Notes under the pieces: model-generated
Databases searched by the model: none
What the model was told of the DNA's origin: nothing
The model's input: only the letters and a program-made list of their open reading frames with translations
Position numbers and translations under genes: made by a program
Part shown: positions 1 to 9,103 of the stretch, piece after piece
Layout: each line of letters starts with the position of its first letter
How positions within the stretch are numbered: position 1 is the first letter of the stretch
Assembly (NCBI RefSeq): GCF_003056355.1
Contig: NZ_PYVW01000001.1
Coordinates: 124,001 to 188,000, forward strand
DNA length: 64,000 bases
Origin: Devosia naphthalenivorans
GTDB taxonomy: Bacteria > Pseudomonadota > Alphaproteobacteria > Rhizobiales > Devosiaceae
Direction of reading: 5' to 3'

Positions 1-558
1 GTCTATCTAGATCGCGACCTGCTCAAGCTGATCGAGCCGACGCATGGAGTGACGGTCACGACGGTGGTGACAAAGCCCAAGTCGCGCGGTTTCGTGAAGC
101 TGCGCTCCGCCAATCCGGCCGACATGCCAATCGTGTCGCCGCATCTGCTCAAGCATCCCGACGACATGGCGGCCATGATCGCGGGCCAGCGCTTTTTCCT
201 TCGGGCTTTCCAGAGCGGCCCGCTCGGCGCCCGCGTTGACAAGATCCTGCGCCCCAATCCGGACGATCTCTCCGATGAAGCGCTGGCCACGCACTGCAAG
301 CGCATGGTCAAGACCAATTACCATCCCGCAGGCACCTGCCGCATGGGCCCCGACGGGGACCCGTTGGCCGTGCTCGATGCGCAGATGCGGGTGCGTGGCG
401 TGGAAAACCTGCGGGTAGCGGATATGTCCGTGTGCCCCACCATCAATGCTGGCAACACCGCAGCGCCGGCGATGATGCTGGGCGACCGCTGCGCCGACTT
501 CATCCTCGGCGCGACTATCGAGACCCGCCAGAGCGAACGGGTGAGCCATGTCGCTTGA
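1..558 (+). CDS. GMC-family oxidoreductase, C-terminal part (5' end outside window)
   Basis: The reading frame is open from base 1, so the N-terminal FAD-binding half lies outside the window. What remains, about 185 residues, matches the GMC_oxred_C substrate domain. It carries the active-site pair of the family: a His in NYHPAGTCRMG (around residue 109) and an Asn in INAGNTAAPAMM (around residue 149). Family members oxidise alcohols, sugars or choline with FAD. The gene overlaps the following SDR dehydrogenase by 11 bases, so the two are probably co-transcribed and may act on the same sugar or polyol imported by the downstream ABC transporter. The substrate cannot be read from this fragment. 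Confidence 0.9.
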   Translation, partial: VYLDRDLLKLIEPTHGVTVTTVVTKPKSRGFVKLRSANPADMPIVSPHLLKHPDDMAAMIAGQRFFLRAFQSGPLGARVDKILRPNPDDLSDEALATHCKRMVKTNYHPAGTCRMGPDGDPLAVLDAQMRVRGVENLRVADMSVCPTINAGNTAAPAMMLGDRCADFILGATIETRQSERVSHVA

Positions 559-1273
559 GGGCAAGACGGTGCTGGTCACGGGCGCAGGCAAGGGCATCGG
601 CAGGGCGACGGCCGTGATGCTGGCTGGCAGGGGCGCCAAGGTCGTAGCCTTCAGCCGGACCGCAGCCGATCTCGACAGCCTGGTCGCCGATATCGGTTGC
701 TTGCCGATAGTTGTGAATCTCGCCGACGCTGAAGCAACCCGGGCGGCTGCGCGTGCGGCTATGCCCGTGGACTTCCTCGTCAATAATGCCGGCGCGACAA
801 TCCTCGAGTCCTTCCTCGACACTAGTGTCGAAAGTTTCGACAGCCTGATGGCGGTCAATACCCGGGCGCCGATGATCCTGGGACAGGAATATGCGCGCGA
901 CCGGATCGGGCGAGGCCTCGGCGGCGCCGTCGTCAACGTCTCGAGCAATGCTTCATGGATGGGGTGGGCCGATCACGCGGCCTATTGCGCTAGCAAGGGC
1001 GCACTGGATGCAATGAGCCGGGTGATGGCAAACGAGCTGGGGCGCCATGGCATTCGCGTCAACTGCGTCAACCCGGCCATTACCCTGACGCCCATGGCGG
1101 TGAAGGCCTGGAGCGACCCGGTCAAGGCCGAACCAATGCTCAGGCGCATGCCGCTGGGCCGTTTCGTCGAGCCGGAAGAGGTCGCTTCAGTAATCCTGTT
1201 TCTGTTGAGCGACCAGGCAGCGATGATCAACGGAGTGACCATGCCGATTGACGCAGGTTTCGCAGTGAACTGA
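548..1273 (+). CDS. Short-chain dehydrogenase/reductase (SDR)
   Basis: A 241-residue classical SDR. It has the cofactor motif TGAGKGIG near residues 11-18, NNAG near residue 78, a catalytic Ser in NVSSNAS and YCASK (Tyr and Lys about residues 146-150). Length and motifs fit sugar or polyol dehydrogenases of the L-xylulose reductase / gluconate 5-dehydrogenase type. The start overlaps the end of the GMC oxidoreductase by 11 bases. An oxidoreductase pair next to a sugar importer suggests stepwise oxidation of the imported sugar; the exact substrate is unknown. Confidence 0.88.
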   Translation: MSLEGKTVLVTGAGKGIGRATAVMLAGRGAKVVAFSRTAADLDSLVADIGCLPIVVNLADAEATRAAARAAMPVDFLVNNAGATILESFLDTSVESFDSLMAVNTRAPMILGQEYARDRIGRGLGGAVVNVSSNASWMGWADHAAYCASKGALDAMSRVMANELGRHGIRVNCVNPAITLTPMAVKAWSDPVKAEPMLRRMPLGRFVEPEEVASVILFLLSDQAAMINGVTMPIDAGFAVN

Positions 1274-1482
1274 GGAGACAGGCAAAGACAGAGAGAGAGG
1301 TCTATGTAGTGTGTTTTGTATCGGAGATTTTCCGGTGCATGAACGTTGCTGTACGTACGCCAAGTGCTTGGTAAATATCGGTTAAGTGCAGCATTGACGT
1401 CATAAATTCTTTGGTTGAGACTAAACCTTAGTGGCCCAGCCACATGCTCGCGGAACAGCGAGATCAACAGGGAGGAATTATC

Positions 1483-2466
1483 ATGCCGATTACCCGCCGT
1501 AGTCTGCTTATTGCCTCAGCCGCGAGTGCCGCAGCTTCGCTGCTGGCGTCTCGCGCCTTCGCCGCCGCGCCCCCATTGGAGAAGAAGGAAAGCTACAAGG
1601 TCGGGTTTGCCCAGACCGAGAGCAACAATCCCTGGCGCCTGGCGCAAACCAAATCCATGCAGGACGAAGCTGCCGCCCGTGGCTGGCAACTGGTCTATAC
1701 CGACGCGGCCGGCTCAGCCGCAAAGCAGGTAGCCGATGTCAACTCGATGATTGCCCAGGGTGTCGATCTCATATTCCTTGCCCCGCGCGAGGAAAAACCG
1801 CTGATCCCGGCGATCATGGCCGCCAAGGGCGCCGGCATCCCGGTTATCCTGCTCGACCGTAACGTGGACCAGAGCCTGGCCAAGCCCGGCGAGGACTACG
1901 TGACCTTTATCGGCTCGAACTTCGTCGAGGAAGGCCAGCGCGTCGCCGAATATCTCGTTGGGTTGGGGCTCGACAAGAAAATCATCATCGAACTTGAGGG
2001 CACCACCGGCTCCTCGCCTGCCAACGACCGCAAGAAGGGCTTCGACGACGTCATTGCCCAAAATGCGGACTATCAGATCGTGGCGTCGCAATCGGGCGAT
2101 TTCGCCCGCGACAAGGGACGGCAGGTGGCGGAAACGCTGTTGCAGGCGCACCCGGATGCCAATGTCATCTACGCCCATAATGACGAAATGGCGATCGGCG
2201 CCATTGCCGCGCTGGAAGCCGCCGGCCGCACCGCCGGTCGAGACGATTGCCTGGTATTCTCTATCGATGGCGGCCGGGAGGCCGTGCAACTGGTGGTCGA
2301 CGGCAAGATCGAGGCGGTGGTCGAGTGCAATCCGCGCTTCGGACCCAAGGCGTTCGACACGGCAGTTGCCTATGCCAATGGTGAAACCATCCCGCCGGTG
2401 ATCATCAACCCCGACGAGATGTATACGCCCGAGAACGCGGCGGAATTGCTCGACACCGCGTATTGA
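1483..2466 (+). CDS. Sugar ABC transporter substrate-binding protein (YtfQ-like, periplasmic)
   Basis: This 327-residue periplasmic-binding-protein-like protein belongs to the ribose/galactofuranose class (Peripla_BP_4). The N-terminus has a twin-arginine signal (TRRSLLIAS, residues 4-12) with a likely cleavage after RAFA near residue 27. The mature start (VGFAQTESNNPWR) resembles E. coli YtfQ. I chose the ATG at 1483, not an earlier one at 1444, because GGAGGA lies at 1471-1476 and the Tat signal begins directly after. Two-domain permeases and an ATPase follow, so this is the binding component of a complete importer. A stem-loop separates it from the ATPase gene. Confidence 0.93.
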   Translation: MPITRRSLLIASAASAAASLLASRAFAAAPPLEKKESYKVGFAQTESNNPWRLAQTKSMQDEAAARGWQLVYTDAAGSAAKQVADVNSMIAQGVDLIFLAPREEKPLIPAIMAAKGAGIPVILLDRNVDQSLAKPGEDYVTFIGSNFVEEGQRVAEYLVGLGLDKKIIIELEGTTGSSPANDRKKGFDDVIAQNADYQIVASQSGDFARDKGRQVAETLLQAHPDANVIYAHNDEMAIGAIAALEAAGRTAGRDDCLVFSIDGGREAVQLVVDGKIEAVVECNPRFGPKAFDTAVAYANGETIPPVIINPDEMYTPENAAELLDTAY

Positions 2467-2476
2467 TCTGACCCCG

Positions 2477-2506
2477 GCACCCGCCGGCTATAACGCTAGC
2501 GGGTGC
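2477..2506 (+). promoter_or_regulatory. Intercistronic stem-loop after binding-protein gene
   Basis: Perfect 8-bp inverted repeat, GCACCCGC at 2477-2484 and GCGGGTGC at 2499-2506, in the short gap between the binding-protein and ATPase genes. No T-run follows, so it is more likely an mRNA-stabilising or processing hairpin that keeps binding-protein mRNA in excess than a full terminator. That role is inferred from similar sites in other ABC operons. Confidence 0.55.
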
Positions 2507-2529
2507 TCCAATACCCCGGAGACTTGAGC

Positions 2530-4065
2530 ATGGCCGATGGTCCGCTGCTGTCGATGATCGGCATCGAAAAGCGCTTTGCCGGCATTCCGGCCCTGGCCGG
2601 CGCCTCGCTGGAGATCCGGTCAGGCGAGGTGCATGCGCTGATTGGCCAGAATGGCGCCGGCAAGTCGACCATGATCAAGGTGCTGACCGGCTATCACAAG
2701 CGCGACGGCGGCGAGGTGCTGTTCGGCGGTGTTCCGTTCGAAGTGAACTCTCCGCATCAGGCGCAAAAAAGCGGCATCAGCACAATTTACCAGGAAATCA
2801 ACCTCGTGCCGTTCCGCTCGGTCACGGAGAATATCTGCCTGGGGCGGGAGGCGCGGCGCTTTGGCATGCTCGATTGGAGTGCCATGCACGCGGAGGCTGA
2901 ACGGCTGCTCGAGGCCTTTGGCATCAATATCAACGTGCGTCGGCCATTGATGGATTTCAACACGGCGACCCAGCAGATGGTCGCCATTGCCCGCGCCATC
3001 GGCTTCTCCGCCCGCCTGGTGATCATGGACGAGCCGACGTCCTCGCTGGACGAGGGCGAGGTGGCCATGCTGTTCAAGGTGATCCGGCGGCTCAAGGCCG
3101 ATGGCGTCTCGGTGATTTTCGTCAGCCACAAGCTCGACGAACTCTATGAAGTGTGTGACCGGGTTACCATCATGCGTGACGGCAGGACCGTGCGCACGGC
3201 GGATATGGACCAGATCGACAAGCTCGAGCTGGTTTCGGCCATGCTGGGGCGTGATCTCAGCAAGGTCGAAGGCCATGCCACCGCCTTTACCGGCGCCACG
3301 CGCGAGGCGGGAGAAACTGTGTTCGTGGCGCAGCATCTGGCAGCGGCGCAAGCGGTGCAGGATGTGAGTTTCGAGGTGCGTCGCGGTGAGATCGTGGGCT
3401 TTGCCGGCCTCTTGGGTGCAGGACGTACGGAGACGGCGCGGCTGGTGTTCGGCATGGACCAAGCCCGCGCGGGCACCATGCAGGTCGAAGGCGGGCCGCA
3501 TGTGCCCCAGCGGCCCTCCGACGCCATTGCCGCCGGCATGGGCTTCGTCACTGAGGATCGCAAGCATGAAGGCATCGTTCCCGAATTGAGCGTGGCGGAG
3601 AACATGAGCCTGGCGTTGCTGCCGTCGATCAGTCGCGGTGGCGTGGTGTCGGAGAGCAAGCAGCGCGAACTGGCCGAACGCTTCATCAAGCAGTTGGGCA
3701 TCAAATGTTCGGGACCCAACCAGAAGATCCGCGACCTTTCCGGCGGTAATCAGCAGAAGGTATTGCTGGCCCGTTGGTTGGCTACAGATCCGAAACTCCT
3801 CATCCTCGACGAGCCTACCCGTGGCATCGACGTGGGTGCCAAGGGCGAAATCCAGCGCCTGATCCGGCAAATGGCCGACCGCGGGCTTGCGGTGCTGATG
3901 ATCTCCTCGGAACTGGAAGAGGTGGTGGAGGGCGCCGACCGGGTATTCGTGCTGCGCGAGGGACGCAGCGTCGCTGAACTCGATGGCGACGGGATCAGCG
4001 AAGAGCGCGTGCTGGGCGCCATGGCCCACGGACATTCGAGCGAGACCGAGCAGGTGCGCGCATGA
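2530..4065 (+). CDS. Sugar ABC transporter ATP-binding protein (RbsA/YtfR class)
   Basis: A 511-residue protein with two fused ABC ATPase domains, as in RbsA, XylG and YtfR. Domain 1 has a full Walker A (GQNGAGKS, about residues 39-46) and Walker B (LVIMDEPTSSLD). Domain 2 has a degenerate P-loop (GLLGAGRTE) but a clear signature LSGGNQQKV and ILDEPTRGID, as usual for the class. An in-frame GTG at 2503 exists, but GGAGAC at 2518-2523 places the start at the ATG at 2530. The stop overlaps the permease start (ATGA). It energises uptake with the two permeases downstream. Confidence 0.94.
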   Translation: MADGPLLSMIGIEKRFAGIPALAGASLEIRSGEVHALIGQNGAGKSTMIKVLTGYHKRDGGEVLFGGVPFEVNSPHQAQKSGISTIYQEINLVPFRSVTENICLGREARRFGMLDWSAMHAEAERLLEAFGININVRRPLMDFNTATQQMVAIARAIGFSARLVIMDEPTSSLDEGEVAMLFKVIRRLKADGVSVIFVSHKLDELYEVCDRVTIMRDGRTVRTADMDQIDKLELVSAMLGRDLSKVEGHATAFTGATREAGETVFVAQHLAAAQAVQDVSFEVRRGEIVGFAGLLGAGRTETARLVFGMDQARAGTMQVEGGPHVPQRPSDAIAAGMGFVTEDRKHEGIVPELSVAENMSLALLPSISRGGVVSESKQRELAERFIKQLGIKCSGPNQKIRDLSGGNQQKVLLARWLATDPKLLILDEPTRGIDVGAKGEIQRLIRQMADRGLAVLMISSELEEVVEGADRVFVLREGRSVAELDGDGISEERVLGAMAHGHSSETEQVRA

Positions 4066-5060
4066 CGGAAACCCTGTCCGGCCAATCGCCCGCCGGCCGC
4101 TTCTTCGATCCGCTCGATTTTCTGGCCCGCTACGGCACGGTGATCGCGCTGGCGCTGCTGCTGGTCTTCAACCTTATCTTCACGCGCAATTTTGCCACCC
4201 TGCAAACGCTCAACGTCAACCTCACGCAGGTCTGCACCATCGTGATCGTCGCGGTCGGCATGACCATGGTGATCGGCACCGGCGGCATCGACCTGTCCGT
4301 CGGCTCGATCATGGCGATCTCCGGCGCGCTGGCGCCGATGATCTTTCTTGGCACCATTGTGCCGGTGGGCAATATCTATCTGTGGGTGGCGGCTGCGATA
4401 CTGATTGCGGTGGGAGCCGCGACGCTGCTGGGATTGTTCAACGGCTGGCTGGTGGCCTATTTCCGCATCCAGCCCATCGTCGCCACGCTGGTGCTGTTCA
4501 TTGCCGGTCGCGGCATTGCGCAGGTGCTGACCAATGGCAATCTGCAGGTGTTCAGGGTGCCTGAGTTCCAGTGGATCGGCCTGGGCCGACCGCTGGGTAT
4601 CCCGGTACAGGTCATCATCATGATGGCCATCGTGCTGCTGGCCGCCTGGTGCCTGCGCCGCACGGTCTTTGGCCGCTCGATCCTGGCCACCGGGGGCAAT
4701 GAACGCGCGGCGGAACTGGCGGGTATTCCGGTCAATCGCGTCAAGCTCGCCGTCTACGCCATCAGCGGCTTCTGCGCCGGGATCGCCGGACTGGTCGTGG
4801 TGGCCATCAATTCGGCAAGCGACGCCAACCTGGTTGGCCTGGGCATGGAACTCGATGCCATCGCGGCCGTGGCGGTCGGCGGAACCCTGCTGAGCGGGGG
4901 CAAGGCGACCATCATCGGAACCCTGCTGGGTGCGCTCACCATCCAGCTCGTTCGCTATACGCTGCTAGCCAACGGCGTGCCCGACGCGGCGGCGCTGGTG
5001 GTGAAGGCCGCCATCATCGTGCTCGCCGTCTGGCTGCAGCAACAGGGGAGGGCCCGGTGA
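4062..5060 (+). CDS. Sugar ABC transporter permease (YtfT-like)
   Basis: A 332-residue, highly hydrophobic inner-membrane protein of the BPD_transp_2 (RbsC) family, with roughly ten predicted membrane segments. It carries the family signature GGIDLSVGS near residue 76 and the ATPase-contact region around GGNERAAELAGI. It overlaps the ATPase gene by 4 bases and the next permease by 3, so translation is coupled. YtfT/YjfF-type systems use two different permeases, which matches this pair. Confidence 0.93.
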   Translation: MTETLSGQSPAGRFFDPLDFLARYGTVIALALLLVFNLIFTRNFATLQTLNVNLTQVCTIVIVAVGMTMVIGTGGIDLSVGSIMAISGALAPMIFLGTIVPVGNIYLWVAAAILIAVGAATLLGLFNGWLVAYFRIQPIVATLVLFIAGRGIAQVLTNGNLQVFRVPEFQWIGLGRPLGIPVQVIIMMAIVLLAAWCLRRTVFGRSILATGGNERAAELAGIPVNRVKLAVYAISGFCAGIAGLVVVAINSASDANLVGLGMELDAIAAVAVGGTLLSGGKATIIGTLLGALTIQLVRYTLLANGVPDAAALVVKAAIIVLAVWLQQQGRAR

Positions 5061-6028
5061 AGCGCAAGCTCGACGCCCGCATCCTGATCGGCACCTATGG
5101 CGTAGTGCTTGCCCTGGCCCTGCTGATCGCCTTCGGCTGGTGGCGGTACGAGAATTTCCTCGGCCTGTTCAATGTCATGAGCGTGCTGCGCTACAACTCC
5201 ATGTTTGCGCTGGTGGCGCTGGGCATGTGCTTCGTGATCATGACCGGTGGGATCGACCTGTCCGTGGGCTCAACGGCTGCACTAGGCAGCGTCGCCGCTG
5301 CCCTCGCCAGCCCATATGGCATCCTGCCGGGTGCCGCGGCTGGCATTGGAGTGGGCGCAGTCGTCGGGGCTCTCAATGGGCTCTTGGTTACCCGGCTCAA
5401 CATCATGCCGTTCATTGCCACGCTGGCGACCATGCTGGCTGCCAGCGGCTCGGCGCTTCTGCTCGCAAACAACCAGTCGGTGTCGGTTTCCTATGAAAGC
5501 GGTTTCACCAGCCTGGGGCAGGGCAATCTCTGGGTCCTTCCCATTCCCGCCCTGATCGCAGCGGGCGCTTACATCATCGGATCGATAGTCCTGAACTATA
5601 CCAGCGCCGGCCGCACCATTCTCGCCATCGGCGGCAATGAGGAAGCCTCTCGTCTGATGGGCTTGCGCACCGACGCCATCAAGTTTTTCACCTATCTGGC
5701 GAGCGGCGGTCTGGCGGGACTGGCAGGGGTCATTCTGGCAGCCCAGTTCGGTGCCGGGCAGCCCATCGAGGGCGTGGGCTGGGAGCTGTTCGCCATTGCT
5801 GCGGTCGTGGTGGGCGGAACTCTGCTTACCGGCGGGGTAGGGTCAGTGGGTACAACGCTGGCCGGGGTGCTTCTTCTCGGGATTTTGTTCAACGTGCTCA
5901 ATTTCGAGAACGGCATGGGCTGGATCTCGCTCTCCGCCTATTGGCAATCAGTAATCCGCGGTGCCTTTCTGCTCGTAGTTGTCATCATACAGGCTCGCCT
6001 CATGACCAGCCGACGTGCGGCCCTATAA
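5057..6028 (+). CDS. Sugar ABC transporter permease (YjfF-like)
   Basis: The second permease of the importer, 323 residues, same RbsC-type family (GGIDLSVGS near residue 72 and GGNEEASRLMGL). It starts with GTG inside the stop of the first permease, with GGGGAGGG just upstream. Together with the preceding genes it completes a YtfQRT-YjfF-type importer. In E. coli that system takes galactofuranose; here the substrate is unproven. The end overlaps the convergent AlkB-like gene by 6 bases. Confidence 0.92.
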   Translation: MKRKLDARILIGTYGVVLALALLIAFGWWRYENFLGLFNVMSVLRYNSMFALVALGMCFVIMTGGIDLSVGSTAALGSVAAALASPYGILPGAAAGIGVGAVVGALNGLLVTRLNIMPFIATLATMLAASGSALLLANNQSVSVSYESGFTSLGQGNLWVLPIPALIAAGAYIIGSIVLNYTSAGRTILAIGGNEEASRLMGLRTDAIKFFTYLASGGLAGLAGVILAAQFGAGQPIEGVGWELFAIAAVVVGGTLLTGGVGSVGTTLAGVLLLGILFNVLNFENGMGWISLSAYWQSVIRGAFLLVVVIIQARLMTSRRAAL

Positions 6029-6598
6029 GGGCCTAGTAGGACCAGCCAGGCTGCGAAACGTCAGCGAATAGCGGGTCTGGGACACCGCCGGGATGCTGTG
6101 TTCCCATGCTGACCGCACCTCGCCGCTGAATAGGTAGACCGATCGGGCAAGCAGTTCCGTCGATACCCGTCGCCATTTTCCGCCGGCCTTCTGGCGTAGT
6201 CGCAGCGTGCACGAGGCCGCGAGCGACATGCCGATGACCTCACCGAACACCGCCTTGTCCTTGTGCCAACCAATGCCGGCGCCGGGACTATATTCGGTGA
6301 CCAGCACTTGCTCGAACATCTCGGGAGTGCGGTTCACCGCTGTCGCAACCTTGAGGCGGGCGGAAATAAGAAAATCCGGGATAGGGTCGGCCTGCCGCAG
6401 CGTCGCGGCCGCAAAGTCATATTTCCACCCGAACGATACAACCCGCCGTTTTCCCAGAAAGCCGTGGAAGTCAAATTCCCGAAAGGGCAGCTTCTCGATC
6501 TCGTCGAGCAGAACCTGTTCATCAGCAGGAGAAAGCACCTCCGTCTGATAGACGAAGCCTTCGGGGAACGAGGTGCCGCCAAAGAGATCAAGGGTCAT
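6023..6598 (-). CDS. AlkB-like 2-oxoglutarate/Fe(II) oxygenase
   Basis: A 191-residue protein of the AlkB/2OG-FeII oxygenase family, which in its best known members demethylates alkylated nucleic acids. The iron ligands are visible: H and D in GWHKDKAVFGEV and the distal H in AWEHSIP. The 2-oxoglutarate-binding arginine lies in RYSLTFR near the C-terminus. I prefer the ATG at 6598 (MTLDLFGG) to an in-frame TTG at 6664, because the product then has a normal length. It is convergent with, and overlaps, the preceding permease. Whether it repairs DNA or modifies another substrate is not shown. Confidence 0.85.
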   Translation of the reverse strand: MTLDLFGGTSFPEGFVYQTEVLSPADEQVLLDEIEKLPFREFDFHGFLGKRRVVSFGWKYDFAAATLRQADPIPDFLISARLKVATAVNRTPEMFEQVLVTEYSPGAGIGWHKDKAVFGEVIGMSLAASCTLRLRQKAGGKWRRVSTELLARSVYLFSGEVRSAWEHSIPAVSQTRYSLTFRSLAGPTRPL

Positions 6599-6778
6599 GA
6601 CCGAGCTAACGTCGCTGGGGCGGGCGTGGTTCAGTATGGCCGCGCCAGCCGCTTCGAACCTCAAGCTTTTTCTCGCTTGTGATCATGCCGCCTCGCCAAG
6701 CGCACAGATAATTTGTTTGTCGAGCTATGTAAGGTCTGACGCTGCCCGGAATAAAAAGGAGGTCATGACGGGCCCCAT

Positions 6779-7414
6779 TTAGCGAAGCAGCCCGTCACGT
6801 TCGAATTCTTCCCATCCCTTGAGCAGATAGCGCGCGGCGTCCTCTGGATTACTGTCAGGCGCTGGCTCTCTGACGCGTGGCTTCTGCGCACGGGTGAGCT
6901 TTGCCTTCCAGGCTGCCTGGCGCCGGTTCTCGGCTTTGGTAATCGCATCGTCCTCGCGCCAGGCTGATACGAGGTCCTCGTTGAGCACTTCTTCGACAAA
7001 TCGAGGATCGAATACATGAAAGGTTATCTTCTTGGCGCGACCACGCAGTTTCACCGTGCGCGTTCCAGCGCTTTTAAGCCGGCCGTCCTTGAGCCAACGA
7101 TATCGTTCGGTGTTTGATATGGAAAGGATATCCTGGATCTCGCGGGGGATCACTGGCAGGCTTTCTATACCTTCCAGTCCTTTCGACACGATCGCCAATG
7201 CCGCTCGAAACTCGTCGTCAAAGCCCTCCGGCATGCGCAGAGTCAGCACCACGCCCATTACGTCGAGCGACCTCTTCGTGGCAGAAGGCAAGCGGGCGCG
7301 CATTTCAAGCAGGATTCCCTTGGTCCTGACCGTCGATCCGAGTGTGGCAGCGGGTGGCAGCGTCCACTCCTCGACCAGATCGGTCTCCGCGATGATTTTG
7401 GGTTTTGCTGGCAT
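6779..7414 (-). CDS. Hypothetical protein with possible helix-turn-helix
   Basis: A 211-residue protein I do not recognise. The middle (around residues 95-150) reads like an excisionase/MerR-type winged helix: IQDILSISNTERYRWLKDG followed by a basic strand KLRGRAKKITFHVFDP. The C-terminal third is rich in charged residues (KAENRRQAAWKAKL, KPRVREP). A GTG at 7438 would add 8 residues; neither start has a strong ribosome binding site. Gene neighbours are unrelated. It could be a small regulator or a remnant of a mobile element, and the function is unknown. Confidence 0.55.
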   Translation of the reverse strand: MPAKPKIIAETDLVEEWTLPPAATLGSTVRTKGILLEMRARLPSATKRSLDVMGVVLTLRMPEGFDDEFRAALAIVSKGLEGIESLPVIPREIQDILSISNTERYRWLKDGRLKSAGTRTVKLRGRAKKITFHVFDPRFVEEVLNEDLVSAWREDDAITKAENRRQAAWKAKLTRAQKPRVREPAPDSNPEDAARYLLKGWEEFERDGLLR

Positions 7415-7606
7415 ACTCGTCAGATATGTCTTCCGCACCGATGCTTCAACTCATTGACTGGAGCAAAGGACCCATGTCTCCAGCATTGGCGACCAGAGGC
7501 TCTCAAGTTACTCGGACCGATCGTGATCCCCATATTCGCTTTACCGCACTGACCGAATTGGCGCGCAGGGCGAACATACCTAAGGTGAACCCGTTCAGCC
7601 ATCGCA

Positions 7607-7633
7607 GGGAACGCTGTTGTAGAACAGCGTCCC
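7607..7633 (-). terminator. Stem-loop downstream of orphan binding-protein gene
   Basis: Inverted repeat with ACGCTGTT (7611-7618) and AACAGCGT (7623-7630) around a 4-base loop, extended by GGG/CCC with a one-base bulge. It begins about 50 bases after the stop of the minus-strand binding-protein gene. There is no clear T-run, so termination is only a guess. Confidence 0.35.
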
Positions 7634-7684
7634 ACAGTAGTTTGTTGCTCATACTAGCATTTGCAAAGGCGCTAACTAGGGGAC

Positions 7685-8968
7685 CTAACCGACGCGAGCC
7701 AGGATTGCTGTAGCATCAACGATAAACGCTTGCGCTGCATCTTCTGGTGATCGCATGCCGAAGGCAATTTCCTGCGATATGTGTCCAAGCGCCTTGCTGA
7801 CTTCGCCCGCCGCAGGTGGAGGAGATGGCGGCAATGGCCCGACGAGTTCACCAAGCGAGCCGACGAACTCGACTGCCGCGCGGCTTTCTGGTGGAAGATC
7901 ATCCGTAAGCGCATCGCGTGCACGCTGACTGCAGGGTACACCGCGTTCCACACCGAGCACCTTTGCAGCCCCGGGATCGTTGACGAAAAAGGAGATAAAG
8001 GCCGCTGCTTCCGCAACATTAGCCGAGCTGCCGCTGATCGAAAAGAACTGGGATGGCTTGCGGTAGTGCCCGCCCGTCCCGGTATCGATCAAGGGATAGC
8101 AGGCAAGACCTAGCTTTTCCTGGCTTAGCCCTTGATAGACGACCAGCTCGTTGGAATGAATAGGCGTTGTGGCCGCCTTGTTCGTGATAATCATGCTGGC
8201 CTCAGCGGAAGCCGTGCTTAAGGCCTGATCCTCGGGAGCAACGATGATGCCTGCATCGCGTAGACCTGCCCACAAACGGAACCATTCGAGCAAGGCTGCT
8301 TCATCGTACCCTATCGTTCCTTCGGCCGTATAGAGCGCGCTACCCTGTTGGCGAAGCCAGTTCTCGAATACCACATCGCTGCCGGATGAGTCGGAGAGCA
8401 CCTTGATGCCATTGCGAACGTTGGCTTTGGCAAAGGCCTCCCCCATTGCTCGATAATCATCGTAGGTTGTCGACAGATCAGGCGGCGCTATGCCCACTTC
8501 CTCGAACACCGCGGCGTTGTAGATCATCGCTGCCGAGTTACTGCCAAGCGACACGCCATATAGTTTGCCGCCCACCCGGCCGCCCTCAACCTGGTCCTCG
8601 TCAAAACCATCGAGCCGGAGCGTTTCGCCGAGCAGGTCATCGAGGGGCGCGACCACGCCACGCGATGCGTACTCGACAATATAGCGATAATCCATCTGGA
8701 ACACATCGGGGGCACCGCCACCCGACACCTGAGTGGCCAACCGCGTCCAGTATTCGTCCCAGCCAATGAATTCACCCGCAATCTCGGTGCCGGTCTCCGC
8801 CGTAAACATGTCGGCCACTGCATATGTGCGGTTGGCACGATCCTGGCCGCCCCAAAATGCGAGACGCAGCGAGGCCTGCTGCGCGAACGTCGGCATCAAA
8901 CCGAATGAAGAGACAGCTAGTGCCGAACTGCCCAGCAAAAACTGGCGGCGGGGAATGCGAAACGTCAT
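7685..8968 (-). CDS. Extracellular sugar-binding protein, family 1 (orphan)
   Basis: A 427-residue solute-binding protein of the SBP_bac_1 class. The N-terminus has a twin-arginine signal (PRRQFLLGS) and a cleavage-like AFA/FAQ region near residue 30. The start at 8968 is supported by GGAGGATCAAG just before the ATG. No permease or ATPase gene is adjacent, so it must share membrane components encoded elsewhere or serve as a sensor-type binding protein. It is divergent from a LysR regulator 135 bases away, which probably controls it. Substrate unknown; family members usually bind oligosaccharides or polyols. Confidence 0.9.
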   Translation of the reverse strand: MTFRIPRRQFLLGSSALAVSSFGLMPTFAQQASLRLAFWGGQDRANRTYAVADMFTAETGTEIAGEFIGWDEYWTRLATQVSGGGAPDVFQMDYRYIVEYASRGVVAPLDDLLGETLRLDGFDEDQVEGGRVGGKLYGVSLGSNSAAMIYNAAVFEEVGIAPPDLSTTYDDYRAMGEAFAKANVRNGIKVLSDSSGSDVVFENWLRQQGSALYTAEGTIGYDEAALLEWFRLWAGLRDAGIIVAPEDQALSTASAEASMIITNKAATTPIHSNELVVYQGLSQEKLGLACYPLIDTGTGGHYRKPSQFFSISGSSANVAEAAAFISFFVNDPGAAKVLGVERGVPCSQRARDALTDDLPPESRAAVEFVGSLGELVGPLPPSPPPAAGEVSKALGHISQEIAFGMRSPEDAAQAFIVDATAILARVG

Positions 8969-9054
8969 CTTGATCCTCCGATGATTCGTTGCGGAAGCGC
9001 TATGTGCGCCATTTTATTTTCCGGCAGTCTGGCATAGTGGAGTGCGTAAGAAAA

Positions 9055-9068
9055 ATACGATCTGGTAT
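9055..9068. promoter_or_regulatory. Candidate LysR operator
   Basis: Inverted repeat ATAC-N6-GTAT in the divergent promoter region between the orphan binding-protein gene and the LysR gene. Position and small dyad fit a LysR-type binding site, but the repeat is short and does not give a perfect T-N11-A, so this is a weak call. Confidence 0.3.
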
Positions 9069-9103
9069 ACTCTCGATAGAGAAAACCTATCACCGGAGGC
9101 AAG

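Noticed and set aside
2620..4035. Long minus-strand frame (471 codons) across the sugar ABC ATPase gene
   Set aside because: Shadow of the plus-strand ATPase with full ABC motifs; His-rich composition reflects reversed codons.
7420..7635. Minus-strand 71-codon frame near the HTH gene
   Set aside because: Starts inside a hairpin, no ribosome binding site, no recognisable domain; no transposase similarity that I could support.
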